Below, piece by piece: positions 55,838 to 63,445 of a stretch of 64,000 nt of DNA; the stretch's first letter is position 1; each line of letters begins with the position of its first letter. The stretch is taken from assembly GCF_022387135.1 (NCBI RefSeq), contig NZ_CP092462.1:434001-498000 (forward strand), read 5' to 3'. Under the pieces are notes generated by a model that was given only the letters and a program-made list of their open reading frames with translations, was not told the DNA's origin and searched no databases. The stretch comes from Comamonas sp. B21-038 (GTDB lineage: Bacteria > Pseudomonadota > Gammaproteobacteria > Burkholderiales > Burkholderiaceae_C). The translations under genes were made by a program, and so were the position numbers.

Positions 55838-56769
55838 GGCTGGCAATTCTCGGGGCCAGCAGCCACATTGCGAAGGACCTGGTTGCCAGCATAGCCGCGC
55901 ACACCGCTTACGCCTGTACCTTGTTCGTCCGCGCCCCTGACGCGCTGGACCCCGAGCTGCAAGCCATCGCAGCACGCAAGGGCTTTGCCGTCAGCGACTA
56001 TGCCGGCTTCGACGCCAGTAGCCAGTTCGATGCGATCATCAACTTCGTCGGCGTTGGAGACCCGGCCCGCGCCGTACAGATGGGCAAGGCAATCTTCACG
56101 GTCACCGAGCAATACGACAACCTGGCGCTGGACTACCTGCGCAGCCACCCTGCGTGCCGCTACATCTACCTGAGCAGCGGCGCAGCCTACGGTAGCAATT
56201 TCGCGGTACCGGTGACGGAGGCCTCCCACGCAGTGTTCCCGATCAACGGCCTGAGCCCGCAGGACTGGTATGGTGCGGCTAAGTTCCAGGCCGAATGTCG
56301 CCACCGCGCACTGCCCGAGGCGGCGATCGTCGATGTGCGAGTATTCAGCTATTTCAGCCATCGTCAGGCACCCGAAGCGCGCTTCTTCCTCAGCGACATT
56401 CTGCGTGCGCTACACAACGGCAGTGTGCTGGAAGTGGCAGCTGATGACATGATCCGGGACTACCTGACGCCGTCGGACTTCCTGCAGTTGATCGACCGCA
56501 TCCTGCAAGCGCCGCCGTGCAATGCCGTCATCGACTGCTACAGCCAGTCGCCGGTGGGCAAGTTTGAATTGCTCGCAGCACTGGGTGAAACCTTCGGCCT
56601 GCGGCACAGCGTCGCCGGCGACCAGGCGCGCGTCAACGCTACCGGCCCCAAGGCCCATTACTACTCGCGCAACCGTAAAGCCGAGCAGTTGTTCGGTTAT
56701 GTACCGGGCGACTCGTCGCTTAGCGGTGTAGTACGCGAGATCAGGCAGCAACTCGATGCAAGAGACTAA
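55834..56769 (+). CDS. yerF: NAD(P)-dependent sugar reductase, YerF-like
   Basis: This 311-residue extended SDR has an N-terminal cofactor loop LGASSHIAKDL, YLSSGAAYGS near residue 110 and WYGAAKFQAE near 145 with the catalytic Tyr and Lys. In the yersiniose A pathway the reductase YerF reduces the acetyl branch left by YerE to a hydroxyethyl group. Its ATG overlaps the yerE stop (ATGA), so the two are made together. Specificity is inferred from context; sequence alone would give only NAD-dependent epimerase/dehydratase. Confidence 0.75.
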   Translation: MRLAILGASSHIAKDLVASIAAHTAYACTLFVRAPDALDPELQAIAARKGFAVSDYAGFDASSQFDAIINFVGVGDPARAVQMGKAIFTVTEQYDNLALDYLRSHPACRYIYLSSGAAYGSNFAVPVTEASHAVFPINGLSPQDWYGAAKFQAECRHRALPEAAIVDVRVFSYFSHRQAPEARFFLSDILRALHNGSVLEVAADDMIRDYLTPSDFLQLIDRILQAPPCNAVIDCYSQSPVGKFELLAALGETFGLRHSVAGDQARVNATGPKAHYYSRNRKAEQLFGYVPGDSSLSGVVREIRQQLDARD

Positions 56770-57160
56770 GCCCTCGCTCCCCTGGATGCGCAAGCTGATG
56801 CAGGTGAAGCTGCTCCGCTTCCTGCTGGTGGGCGTGCTGAACGCGGCGTTCGGGTATGGCTGCTTTGCCGGTTTCCTGTATCTGGGTCTGCACTACAGTG
56901 CGGCCTTGCTGCTGGCCACCGTACTGGGCGTTGCCTTCAATTTCAAAAGCACAGGGGCCCTGGTGTTCGGCTCGAAGAACAACAAACTGATCTTCAGGTT
57001 CGTGGCCGGCTATGGCGTGGTTTATGGCGCCAACGTGGCCGGCATTGCAGCCCTCAAGCTGCTGGGTGTCGAGCCCTACCTGGCCGGCATGGCATTGATC
57101 GTGCCCATGGCCCTGCTCTCCTTTGTCATCAATAACAGGTTCGTTTTCAATGATGCGTAA
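56756..57160 (+). CDS. gtrA: GtrA-family flippase
   Basis: This 134-residue protein has four predicted TM helices: FLLVGVLNAAFGYGCFAGFLYLG, SAALLLATVLGVAFNF, the segment around AGYGVVYGANVAGIA, and the final IVPMALLSFVINNRFVF, the GtrA-family ending. GtrA proteins translocate undecaprenyl-phosphate-linked monosaccharides across the inner membrane for O-antigen or cell-wall modification. Its start lies 14 bp inside yerF and its stop overlaps gtrB, so it is embedded in a continuous coupled operon. Confidence 0.88.
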   Translation: MQETKPSLPWMRKLMQVKLLRFLLVGVLNAAFGYGCFAGFLYLGLHYSAALLLATVLGVAFNFKSTGALVFGSKNNKLIFRFVAGYGVVYGANVAGIAALKLLGVEPYLAGMALIVPMALLSFVINNRFVFNDA

Positions 57161-58118
57161 GCTGATCAGCATAGTAACTCCCTGCTACAACGAAGAAGCC
57201 AACATCGATGAGCTATACCAACGCATCGTCGAAGTCATGGCACGCCTTGATTACGATTACGAACATGTATTCATCGACAACTGCTCCACCGACGGCAGCC
57301 ACGCCAAGCTGCGCGGCCTGGCGGCGCAGGACAAACGCGTCAAGGTGATCTTCAACGCACGCAACTTCGGCCATATCCGCTCGCCTTACCATGCCCTGTT
57401 GCAGGTCAATGGCGACTGTGCCGTGCTGATCGCCTCCGACCTCCAAGACCCTCCCGAGATGATCGAAGAGTTCGTCAAGAAGTGGGAAGAAGGCTTCAAG
57501 ACCGTCATGGCGGTTAAACCGGAGAGCGAAGAGTCGCGCATGATGTTCCTGGTGCGACGCGCCTACTACCGCTTCGTCACGCGCATCTCGGAGGTGCCTC
57601 TGGTGCAGAACGCTACCGGTGCCGGCCTGTTTGACCGTGCGGTGTTGGATATCCTGAAGAAGATCGACGACCCGTACCCATACTTCCGTGGCCTGCTGTG
57701 CGAGATCGGCTTCCCGATCGCGACCGTGCCGTTCAAGCAGCCTCGCCGCCAGCGCGGCATCACCAAGAACAACTTCTACACCCTGTACGACATCGCCATG
57801 CTGGGCATCACCAATCACTCCAAGGTGCCCCTGCGCCTGATGGTGATGGGCGGTGGCCTGCTGGCGGGTCTGAGCCTGCTGGCCGCGTTTGGCTTCCTGC
57901 TGGCCAAGCTGGTGTTCTGGAACTCGTTCCAAATGGGCATCGCACCGTTGCTGATCTCACTGTTCTTCTTCAGCTCGGTGCAAATCCTGTTTCTTGGCAT
58001 GTTGGGCGAATATCTGGGGTCGGTGCATACGAAAATGCGCAACATGCCGTTGGTGGTGGAAGCCGAGCGCTTGAACTTTGACCAGCCGGGCGGAGCTGAA
58101 GACCATGACCGCGCGTAA
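57150..58118 (+). CDS. gtrB: GtrB-like undecaprenyl-phosphate glycosyltransferase (GT2)
   Basis: This is a 322-residue membrane-attached GT-A glycosyltransferase. The catalytic domain begins LISIVTPCYNEEANI and has the acidic DDDQD-like motif in IASDLQDPP near residue 95. RRQRGITKNNFYTLYDIAM near 205 is typical of the GtrB/DPMS group, and two C-terminal TM helices follow. GtrB enzymes attach a sugar nucleotide to undecaprenyl phosphate. It is the only cytoplasmic glycosyltransferase of the cassette, so CDP-yersiniose is a plausible donor, although family members usually use UDP-glucose. ATG 57150 overlaps gtrA by 11 bp; ATG 57153 is equally possible. Confidence 0.88.
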   Translation: MMRKLISIVTPCYNEEANIDELYQRIVEVMARLDYDYEHVFIDNCSTDGSHAKLRGLAAQDKRVKVIFNARNFGHIRSPYHALLQVNGDCAVLIASDLQDPPEMIEEFVKKWEEGFKTVMAVKPESEESRMMFLVRRAYYRFVTRISEVPLVQNATGAGLFDRAVLDILKKIDDPYPYFRGLLCEIGFPIATVPFKQPRRQRGITKNNFYTLYDIAMLGITNHSKVPLRLMVMGGGLLAGLSLLAAFGFLLAKLVFWNSFQMGIAPLLISLFFFSSVQILFLGMLGEYLGSVHTKMRNMPLVVEAERLNFDQPGGAEDHDRA

Positions 58119-60393
58119 TCCGGTACCTGCAGACGAGACCCTTGAAGCCGCAGCACCACTGACCTTGCGCGAGATAGTGGCAGCTGACTGGAAGCTGATC
58201 GTGCTGGGTGCGCTGGCCTCTTTCTTCCTCGCCAGCATTCTGACAAGCGGCATACCCGAAGGGCTGGTCCCCAATCTCTCGGCGCCATACAGCTATGGCG
58301 GCGATGGACTGTTCCATGCCTGGATGGCCCAGCGCGTTCATGAAGGCTGGTTGTTCGAGAACGCTCGCAGCGGCTATCCGTTCGGCTCCAACTTCTTCGA
58401 CTTCCCAGGCTCCGACGGCGGAGATCACTTGATCATCAAGTTGACAGCCCTGCTCACTGGAGGCTGGGTGGGCGGCGTCAACCTCTTCTACCTGCTCGGG
58501 TTTGTCAGCTGTTTCATCGCCACCTATGTAACGGCGCGAGGTTTCGGACTGAACCGCAGTTTTGCGATGGCGGCCGGTGCACTCTACTCGTTCGTGCCGT
58601 TTCACTTCCTGCGCCTGCAGCATCTTTTTTATACCTGGTATTTCGTTGCGCCTTTGTTCTTCTACTTGGCGTTGACCATCTACCGTACCCCTGCCAAGGT
58701 GCCCGGCAGCCGCACAACATGGGGCAGGCTGGCTCTGGCTGCCTGCGGGATGGTGGTGCTGGCATCGTTCGGTGTCTATTACGCGCTGTTCGGCATCATC
58801 ATGCTGGCACTCGCTGGCATCCTCAGCGCGGTGCGCTCCGGACACCTTCAAGGCACGAAGAAAGCCGTGCTGCTGTGCACCTTTGCCGTGGCGGGGGTAC
58901 TGCTCAACGTTGCACCGAACTTGGTCGGTAACTTCACCGAAGGCCGCAACCCGGAGACTGCCCAACGCTTGCCGCTGGAGTCCGAAATTTACGGTCTGAA
59001 GTTGATGCACTTGCTGATGCCCAGGGGAGACCACCGTTCTTCGACGCTGCGAGACGTGGCCCGGGATTACAGCAGCTCGCCACTGAACAACGAAAACTCC
59101 ACATCCTCCCTGGGCATGATTGGCTCAGCAGGATTCATGCTCTCCTTGCTGCTGGTAGCGCTCGCCCCCGCACGCCTGAAGATCGATGAACGGCTGCGTT
59201 TGCTCGCGGCCATCATCTTTGTGCTGTTCATGTTTGCCACCATTGGGGGGTTGGGCTCGCTGTTCGCGCTGGTGGTGTCGCCGTTGATCCGGGGCTGGAA
59301 CAGGATCAGCATCTTCATCGCCTGCGGGTCGATACTGTTCTTCTTCGTGGCCCTGCAGTCGGTGCTGCTCAAACGCCCACGCTATGCGCGCTATAGCGTG
59401 GGCATTGCCTCTGTGCTGGTGCTGTTTGGCCTGTATGACCAAACCGCTTCTGTGTGCCAGGACTGCAATGCCAACCAGAAGGCCGCATTCGAAAAAGACC
59501 AGCAGTTTGTCCAAAACATCGAGAAGGCGCTGCCGGCAGGCGCCGCCATCTACCAGTTGCCCTACATCGGCTTCCCGGAAGTGCCATTCATGCACCGGCT
59601 GCTCAATTATCAGATGATGACCGGCGTGCTGCATTCCTCGGCACTGCACTGGAGCTTCGGAGGTATGAAAGGCCGCCCAGGGGACCTGTTCTATCGCTCC
59701 CTGGCCAAAGAGCCGCTGTCGCACCAGCTTGAGGTCATTCGCCGGCTTGGATTTGATGGTATCTACATCGATCGCCGGGGCTATGAGGATAACGGCCATG
59801 CCGTGACCGAAGAGCTGACGCAGTTGCTGCACATGCCGCCAACACTTGAGCATGCCAGCAAGGAGATCGTGTTTTTCAAGATCGACGGCCGTGCACATCC
59901 GCCCATCTCTGGTCTGACGCCGAAGCAGATCATGGCACAAGCCCAATATTTTGCGGACGCATTCGGGCCGCGCTACCCCGGTGACATGGCCAGCGGCATT
60001 GACTTCTCCAAGCCCGGCCTGCCCGACTTCATTGCGAGCACCAGCGGGCTTTCCGGCGTCGAGCCGTGGGGACGCTGGTCCGATCAGAGCAAGACCACCT
60101 TCGAGTTCGTCCAGTCGCTGCCGCAGCGGTTCACCTTGGTGCTAAAGGCTCACGCGTTTGCCTCCAACGCCAGCAAACCGACAAAGGTCAAAATCGGAAG
60201 TCATGCTTACGATATTCAACTGACTGCGGGTGATTCAGAAATACGACTAGACGTCGACCTGCAGGGTGAGAACGCCGACCGCATCACCTTCATCCCCCCG
60301 GCGCCCATTGCGCCGCACAAGGTGGACAAAAACAACCACGACGCGCGCACTATTGCTATTGGTTTCGTGTCCATGGGCATCGATACCCCATAG
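58105..60393 (+). CDS. Large polytopic membrane glycosyltransferase (GT-C type), gtr-module specificity gene
   Basis: This 762-residue protein has about 11-12 TM helices up to residue ~470 and a soluble, presumably periplasmic C-terminal part of some 290 residues. The first loop after TM1 has YGGDGLFHAWMAQRVHEGW and ends GSDGGDHLIIK, an acidic pattern like GT-C donor-sugar loops. Position after gtrA-gtrB is that of the serotype-specific gtr gene, which transfers the lipid-linked sugar to O-antigen or another polymer. It is longer than phage GtrC-type transferases (usually 400-500). The start has CGGAG upstream and overlaps gtrB by 14 bp. Acceptor and donor are not known from sequence. Confidence 0.72.
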   Translation: MTARNPVPADETLEAAAPLTLREIVAADWKLIVLGALASFFLASILTSGIPEGLVPNLSAPYSYGGDGLFHAWMAQRVHEGWLFENARSGYPFGSNFFDFPGSDGGDHLIIKLTALLTGGWVGGVNLFYLLGFVSCFIATYVTARGFGLNRSFAMAAGALYSFVPFHFLRLQHLFYTWYFVAPLFFYLALTIYRTPAKVPGSRTTWGRLALAACGMVVLASFGVYYALFGIIMLALAGILSAVRSGHLQGTKKAVLLCTFAVAGVLLNVAPNLVGNFTEGRNPETAQRLPLESEIYGLKLMHLLMPRGDHRSSTLRDVARDYSSSPLNNENSTSSLGMIGSAGFMLSLLLVALAPARLKIDERLRLLAAIIFVLFMFATIGGLGSLFALVVSPLIRGWNRISIFIACGSILFFFVALQSVLLKRPRYARYSVGIASVLVLFGLYDQTASVCQDCNANQKAAFEKDQQFVQNIEKALPAGAAIYQLPYIGFPEVPFMHRLLNYQMMTGVLHSSALHWSFGGMKGRPGDLFYRSLAKEPLSHQLEVIRRLGFDGIYIDRRGYEDNGHAVTEELTQLLHMPPTLEHASKEIVFFKIDGRAHPPISGLTPKQIMAQAQYFADAFGPRYPGDMASGIDFSKPGLPDFIASTSGLSGVEPWGRWSDQSKTTFEFVQSLPQRFTLVLKAHAFASNASKPTKVKIGSHAYDIQLTAGDSEIRLDVDLQGENADRITFIPPAPIAPHKVDKNNHDARTIAIGFVSMGIDTP

Positions 60394-60429
60394 TCGGTAG
60401 GAATCTTTGAGGGGGCACAGACCCTGCAT

Positions 60430-60760
60430 TGGACTGCCCTTGGTCAAGTGGACAAATGCCAGCCTCACGCCCGCGCGCGGTCAAACGCCTGCGGGCTGCC
60501 CCGGTCTATGAGGACGGTGGTAGCCTGATCAGTTGGAGAACGCCTCGTTGTGGTCGAATGCATTGGTCTGGGTCATGTCCCGGGTCTTTTAGATCCGCTT
60601 GGGGATACGCTCTTTCTTCAGACTGCTGGAGAGCGATTCCATGGCGGCATGGGCCTAGCAATTGCCCCTGCGACTCATGCTGGGTAGCCGCCCGTCTCTT
60701 TCAGTCCACCGATGATGACCTCCTATGCTCAAAAGATGGGCTGAGTTCGTCTACCTATCC
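60430..60760 (-). mobile_element. Decayed IS3-family element, right inverted copy
   Basis: Reading the minus strand from 60760: leader sequence like that at 49132-49178, the orfA start region, then a deletion and the OrfB C-terminus. Translation from 60676 gives MSRRGNC, a stop, AHAAMESLSSSLKKERIPKRI, another stop, KTRDMTQ, then a degenerate tail to about 60449. Both stops coincide with those in the left copy, at 49393 and 49459. It marks the right border of the cassette and is opposite in orientation to the left copy. Confidence 0.78.
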
Positions 60761-60916
60761 ACGTGCAGCCCCTTGTCCGCTGTTCCAGGTTGGTCCGTCG
60801 GTAGCAGGCGAGGTGCTCACCCCGCTCAATCACCACCCCGCCATCCTTTTTTCAGAAATTTGCGATTCTTCCCGAGACCCTCAAATTGCCTGCTATAATT
60901 TCAGCTTCGGCGCTGC

Positions 60917-61003
60917 GGAGAGGTGGCAGAGTGGTCGAATGTACCTGACTCGAAATCAGGCGTACGTGCAAACGTACCGAGGGTTCGAATCCCTCCCTCC
61001 TAG
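60917..61003 (+). tRNA. tRNA-Ser (CGA), 3' acceptor strand divergent
   Basis: It begins GGAGAGGTGGC with D-loop GTGGTCGAA. The anticodon loop CTCGAAA between CCTGA and TCAGG gives anticodon CGA. A long variable arm and a T-arm GAGGGTTCGAATCCCTC follow. After that the acceptor strand should read CCTCTCC but reads CCTCCTA, leaving three imperfect pairs at the stem end, and CCA is not encoded. It could still work if processed and CCA-added, but may be a damaged copy. A rho-independent terminator follows. Confidence 0.8.
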
Positions 61004-61020
61004 TTAAGAATTTATGAAAT

Positions 61021-61042
61021 ACGGGCCCATGTGGCCCGTTTT
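61021..61042 (+). terminator. Terminator downstream of tRNA-Ser
   Basis: ACGGGCC and GGCCCGT enclose a five-base loop, followed by TTT. It matches the usual tRNA terminator layout. Confidence 0.65.
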
Positions 61043-61206
61043 GCATTTCTACCTTCCAGCTTACCCACTGTGGTGCTGGGCACATATCTCGCGTTAGCGG
61101 TATGTGCTGGTATGGCCTTCGCAATATTTGCTCTTAATATCGCAGCGCTTTCGCCCTGTCCTGGGCTACCTTCTAGGCTATCTTGCTAGCTCTTAGCGAA
61201 TATTGG

Positions 61207-61602
61207 CTACCGACTTCTTCCGCGTCCAGGTGCGCTTCGGGTGTGCCCGCTCACGTAGGTTCCGTTTGACTTGGTATACCCTCGGACATGAACGTCTGTC
61301 CCTGCGGAACTGCTCTTGTAAGCCCTGCTGGAGTAGGACCCGCTCGTTGAGTACCCGCCATAGCTTGCGGACTCTGATGGCTTGGGTTGGCACGGCTCGG
61401 TAAGTTCGTTTGAATATCTTATTGGTTGCGCCTCTCCCTGGATGCAGGCCACCTGCTGTTTGACTGTTGCGCAAGGCTTGTCTTGATATTCGGTTCTTCC
61501 ATCTACTTCGCATTTGTAGAGTGGATTGGCGTTGGCTCCGAAGGATAGGATGAGAGCCATACCAGCGACACATCGCAGCAGTCTATTGAGGTTGTTGACC
61601 AT
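61207..61602 (-). CDS. DUF4124 exported protein
   Basis: This 131-residue secreted protein has a signal peptide (hydrophobic about 11-22, cleavage after NANP or close). The short DUF4124 motif YKCEVDGRTEYQDKPC follows directly. The rest is Ser/Tyr/Gly/Lys-rich and low-complexity. DUF4124 proteins are common in beta- and gamma-proteobacteria; no biochemical function is assigned. It is monocistronic and reads towards the tRNA. Codon use is less GC-rich than the core genes, as for the other accessory genes here. Confidence 0.75.
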   Translation of the reverse strand: MVNNLNRLLRCVAGMALILSFGANANPLYKCEVDGRTEYQDKPCATVKQQVACIQGEAQPIRYSNELTEPCQPKPSESASYGGYSTSGSYSSRAYKSSSAGTDVHVRGYTKSNGTYVSGHTRSAPGRGRSR

Positions 61603-61683
61603 GACGTTGCTCTCTAGATTTTGTGGTCGGAGGGCCTAGCTGCAGGCGTCTTGTGATTCGATCAAGGCAGTACGGATGACTGA

Positions 61684-62199
61684 CTAGCGCGCAAGGATCT
61701 TCTGCTTTTCCCCAGTAAATTCTTCATCGGTCAGTACGCCCTTTTCTTTTAGGGCGAACAGCTTCTCAAGTTCTTCGTATTTGTCGATGCTGATCGTGGG
61801 GGTCTTCACCTCCACCGCCTCTACTTCGATCACCTTGTCTGTCGCTGCGGGCGATGAGCTTTGGGGGCGAGGGCCTTGAGAAATATTTTTATATAGGCCG
61901 AGGCCAACGCCAACGGCAGCCCCAAATGCAGGTCCGATGATCGGGAGCGGTAGCGCTATAGCGGCGCCAATTGCGGCTCCTGCTGCTGCATCTTTGGCAA
62001 GATCAGTTTTTATGGCGCCCTTGCCCAGCTCATACACTTGCTTAGATGCATCCGATACACCATCTATCAATGTTGCGCTACCGCGTTTGATACTCACGCT
62101 GTTGATGTTCAACCGCTTCGCGCCTTTGGACACTGTTTGGCTGCCGACTTCCACTATTTGACCGGCGGAGTTCTTTGCTTTGTTGATCAAGTCTTTCAA
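61684..62199 (-). CDS. SHOCT-domain protein with glycine-zipper-like segment
   Basis: This is a 171-residue protein. Residues 1-65 are helical and basic. A Gly/Ala-rich hydrophobic segment (about 70-105; AAAGAAIGAAIALPLPIIGPAF) looks like a membrane-inserting glycine zipper. A linker and the C-terminal SHOCT domain (about 140-171, YEELEKLFALKEKGVLTDEEF) follow. SHOCT tails are oligomerisation modules joined to many domains. Function unknown; it is divergent from the Abi-alpha gene, with a 229-bp A/T-rich spacer that should hold both promoters. Confidence 0.72.
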   Translation of the reverse strand: MKDLINKAKNSAGQIVEVGSQTVSKGAKRLNINSVSIKRGSATLIDGVSDASKQVYELGKGAIKTDLAKDAAAGAAIGAAIALPLPIIGPAFGAAVGVGLGLYKNISQGPRPQSSSPAATDKVIEVEAVEVKTPTISIDKYEELEKLFALKEKGVLTDEEFTGEKQKILAR

Positions 62200-62428
62200 G
62201 ATGTACTCGCTTGGCGGTGGAGTTGATTACAGTATGTTACTTCAATACCGGACATGTCTTGCACGCATTCTGGGTGGTAGTCTGAGGATGCAGACATCGT
62301 CTTCCCGATGGCAAGATTGAGACCTCCGTAGATAAGAAGATCTGCGATTAATTGCAGAAGTGATAAGTCTCACCTCTTTAACTGTACTATTTGTGGAAGA
62401 TGTGCTTCTCACCTTGAAGGGATGACTT

Positions 62429-63130
62429 ATGGGAGATAGTGATCCAGTTTCTGAGTCCGCAGTGGCAGTTCAGGAAGTTGCGAAGACCACTCGCTCAGCT
62501 ATCGAGGCTACTCGTGATGCCGGGAGTTTTTTAGCGAAGTATCTTGACGGCCCTCTCGTCCAGATGTCCGGCCTACTAGAGGACACCTTACGGTATCGAC
62601 GGGGAGTGCGGCTAATTCGTCTGGAGAAAAGATTTCAGGAAGAGCTGCAAGCGAACGGTACAAAGATTGATGTAAAGCGTCTTCCTATTAACTTTGCGTT
62701 GTCTGTGCTGGAGGAAGGTAGCTTGGAAGAGGATGATGACCTCCAAGATCTCTGGGCCCGGCTGCTAGCTAATGTCGCGGATGCAGGGGTGGGGGTTTCT
62801 CCGAGGCGGGCCTACATTTCCTTGATTAAGGACCTGTCTCCCTTGGATGCGCTCGTTTTTGAGTTGATCTATAGCGTTCCCGATGTCCCCAATGGCAAGC
62901 CGATTGTGACCTACCAACTGCCCCAAAAGGCGTTTAGGGCGGACGGATTGGACAAGGCGGACATCCTTGAGCCGAGCGAGGAAATTGTGCTTTCGCTGGC
63001 CAATCTTGAACGACTTGGACTTCTCAGCTATGGGCCAAGCTGGGGCGGAGGAGAAATTTTCAAGTACGTTAACAAGACCGTCCCTGGGCGCGATTTTATG
63101 AAAGCGATCGGTAGACGGTCAGCGATTTAA
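62429..63130 (+). CDS. Abi-alpha (DUF4393) family protein, candidate abortive-infection factor
   Basis: This 233-residue cytoplasmic protein resembles DUF4393/Abi_alpha. The N-terminal helix with TTRSAIEATRDAGSFLAKYLDGPL is the family start, where an amphipathic segment precedes a predicted membrane-proximal helix. SVLEEGSLEEDDDLQDLWARLLANV near residue 90 is the conserved acidic core. NLERLGLL near 205 is winged-helix-like. Family members come from lactococcal abortive infection loci and genomic islands; the mechanism is not established. It stands between a SHOCT gene and a Cys-repeat gene in an accessory region after a tRNA, which fits a defence role. Confidence 0.7.
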   Translation: MGDSDPVSESAVAVQEVAKTTRSAIEATRDAGSFLAKYLDGPLVQMSGLLEDTLRYRRGVRLIRLEKRFQEELQANGTKIDVKRLPINFALSVLEEGSLEEDDDLQDLWARLLANVADAGVGVSPRRAYISLIKDLSPLDALVFELIYSVPDVPNGKPIVTYQLPQKAFRADGLDKADILEPSEEIVLSLANLERLGLLSYGPSWGGGEIFKYVNKTVPGRDFMKAIGRRSAI

Positions 63131-63136
63131 TTGAGA

Positions 63137-63445
63137 TCACATCTTCTCAATTGTGAGGGTCAGGCAAGCTTTGCGCGCATCTTGCTCCTTGATTGCGTAG
63201 CAGTTATTGCGCGTCCCCTTGATCTCTGCCATGCACTGGTTACGCTTGTCGCCATCCTTGATGCGATGGCAGTACCCATAGTCCCGCTTGACCACCGCCA
63301 GGCAGTACGCCCGTTTGTCCCCATCTTTGATCGCGTAGCAATCTGAGGATGCAGCCACGACCTCCCCCATGGCCAATATCGCGGCGGCACACGGTAGGGC
63401 CAGGAGGGTACTTCTCGCTATACCGGAGATTCGGGCTATCCTCAT
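63137..63445 (-). CDS. Exported Cys-repeat protein (three CYAIKDGDKR-type motifs)
   Basis: This 102-residue protein has a signal peptide (hydrophobic about 10-30, cleavage near VVAAS). Three repeats of about 23 residues follow, each with the form C-x-x-I-K-[DE]-x-D-x-R-x-x-C-[LM]: CYAIKDGDKRAYCLA, CHRIKDGDKRNQCMA and CYAIKEQDARKACLT. Six Cys could form three intra-repeat disulfides in the periplasm. Function unknown. ATG 63445 overlaps the end of the upstream zinc-ribbon gene by four bases (ATGA), so they are one operon. Confidence 0.75.
   Translation of the reverse strand: MRIARISGIARSTLLALPCAAAILAMGEVVAASSDCYAIKDGDKRAYCLAVVKRDYGYCHRIKDGDKRNQCMAEIKGTRNNCYAIKEQDARKACLTLTIEKM

Noticed and set aside
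49132..60760. Intact composite transposon
   Set aside because: Neither flanking IS copy encodes an intact transposase, both carry internal deletions and stops, and I could not define terminal inverted repeats or target duplications, so only decayed borders are claimed.
60429..61007. Open frame of 192 codons
   Set aside because: It runs through the right IS3 remnant in the wrong strand and through the tRNA-Ser gene; no RBS or domain.
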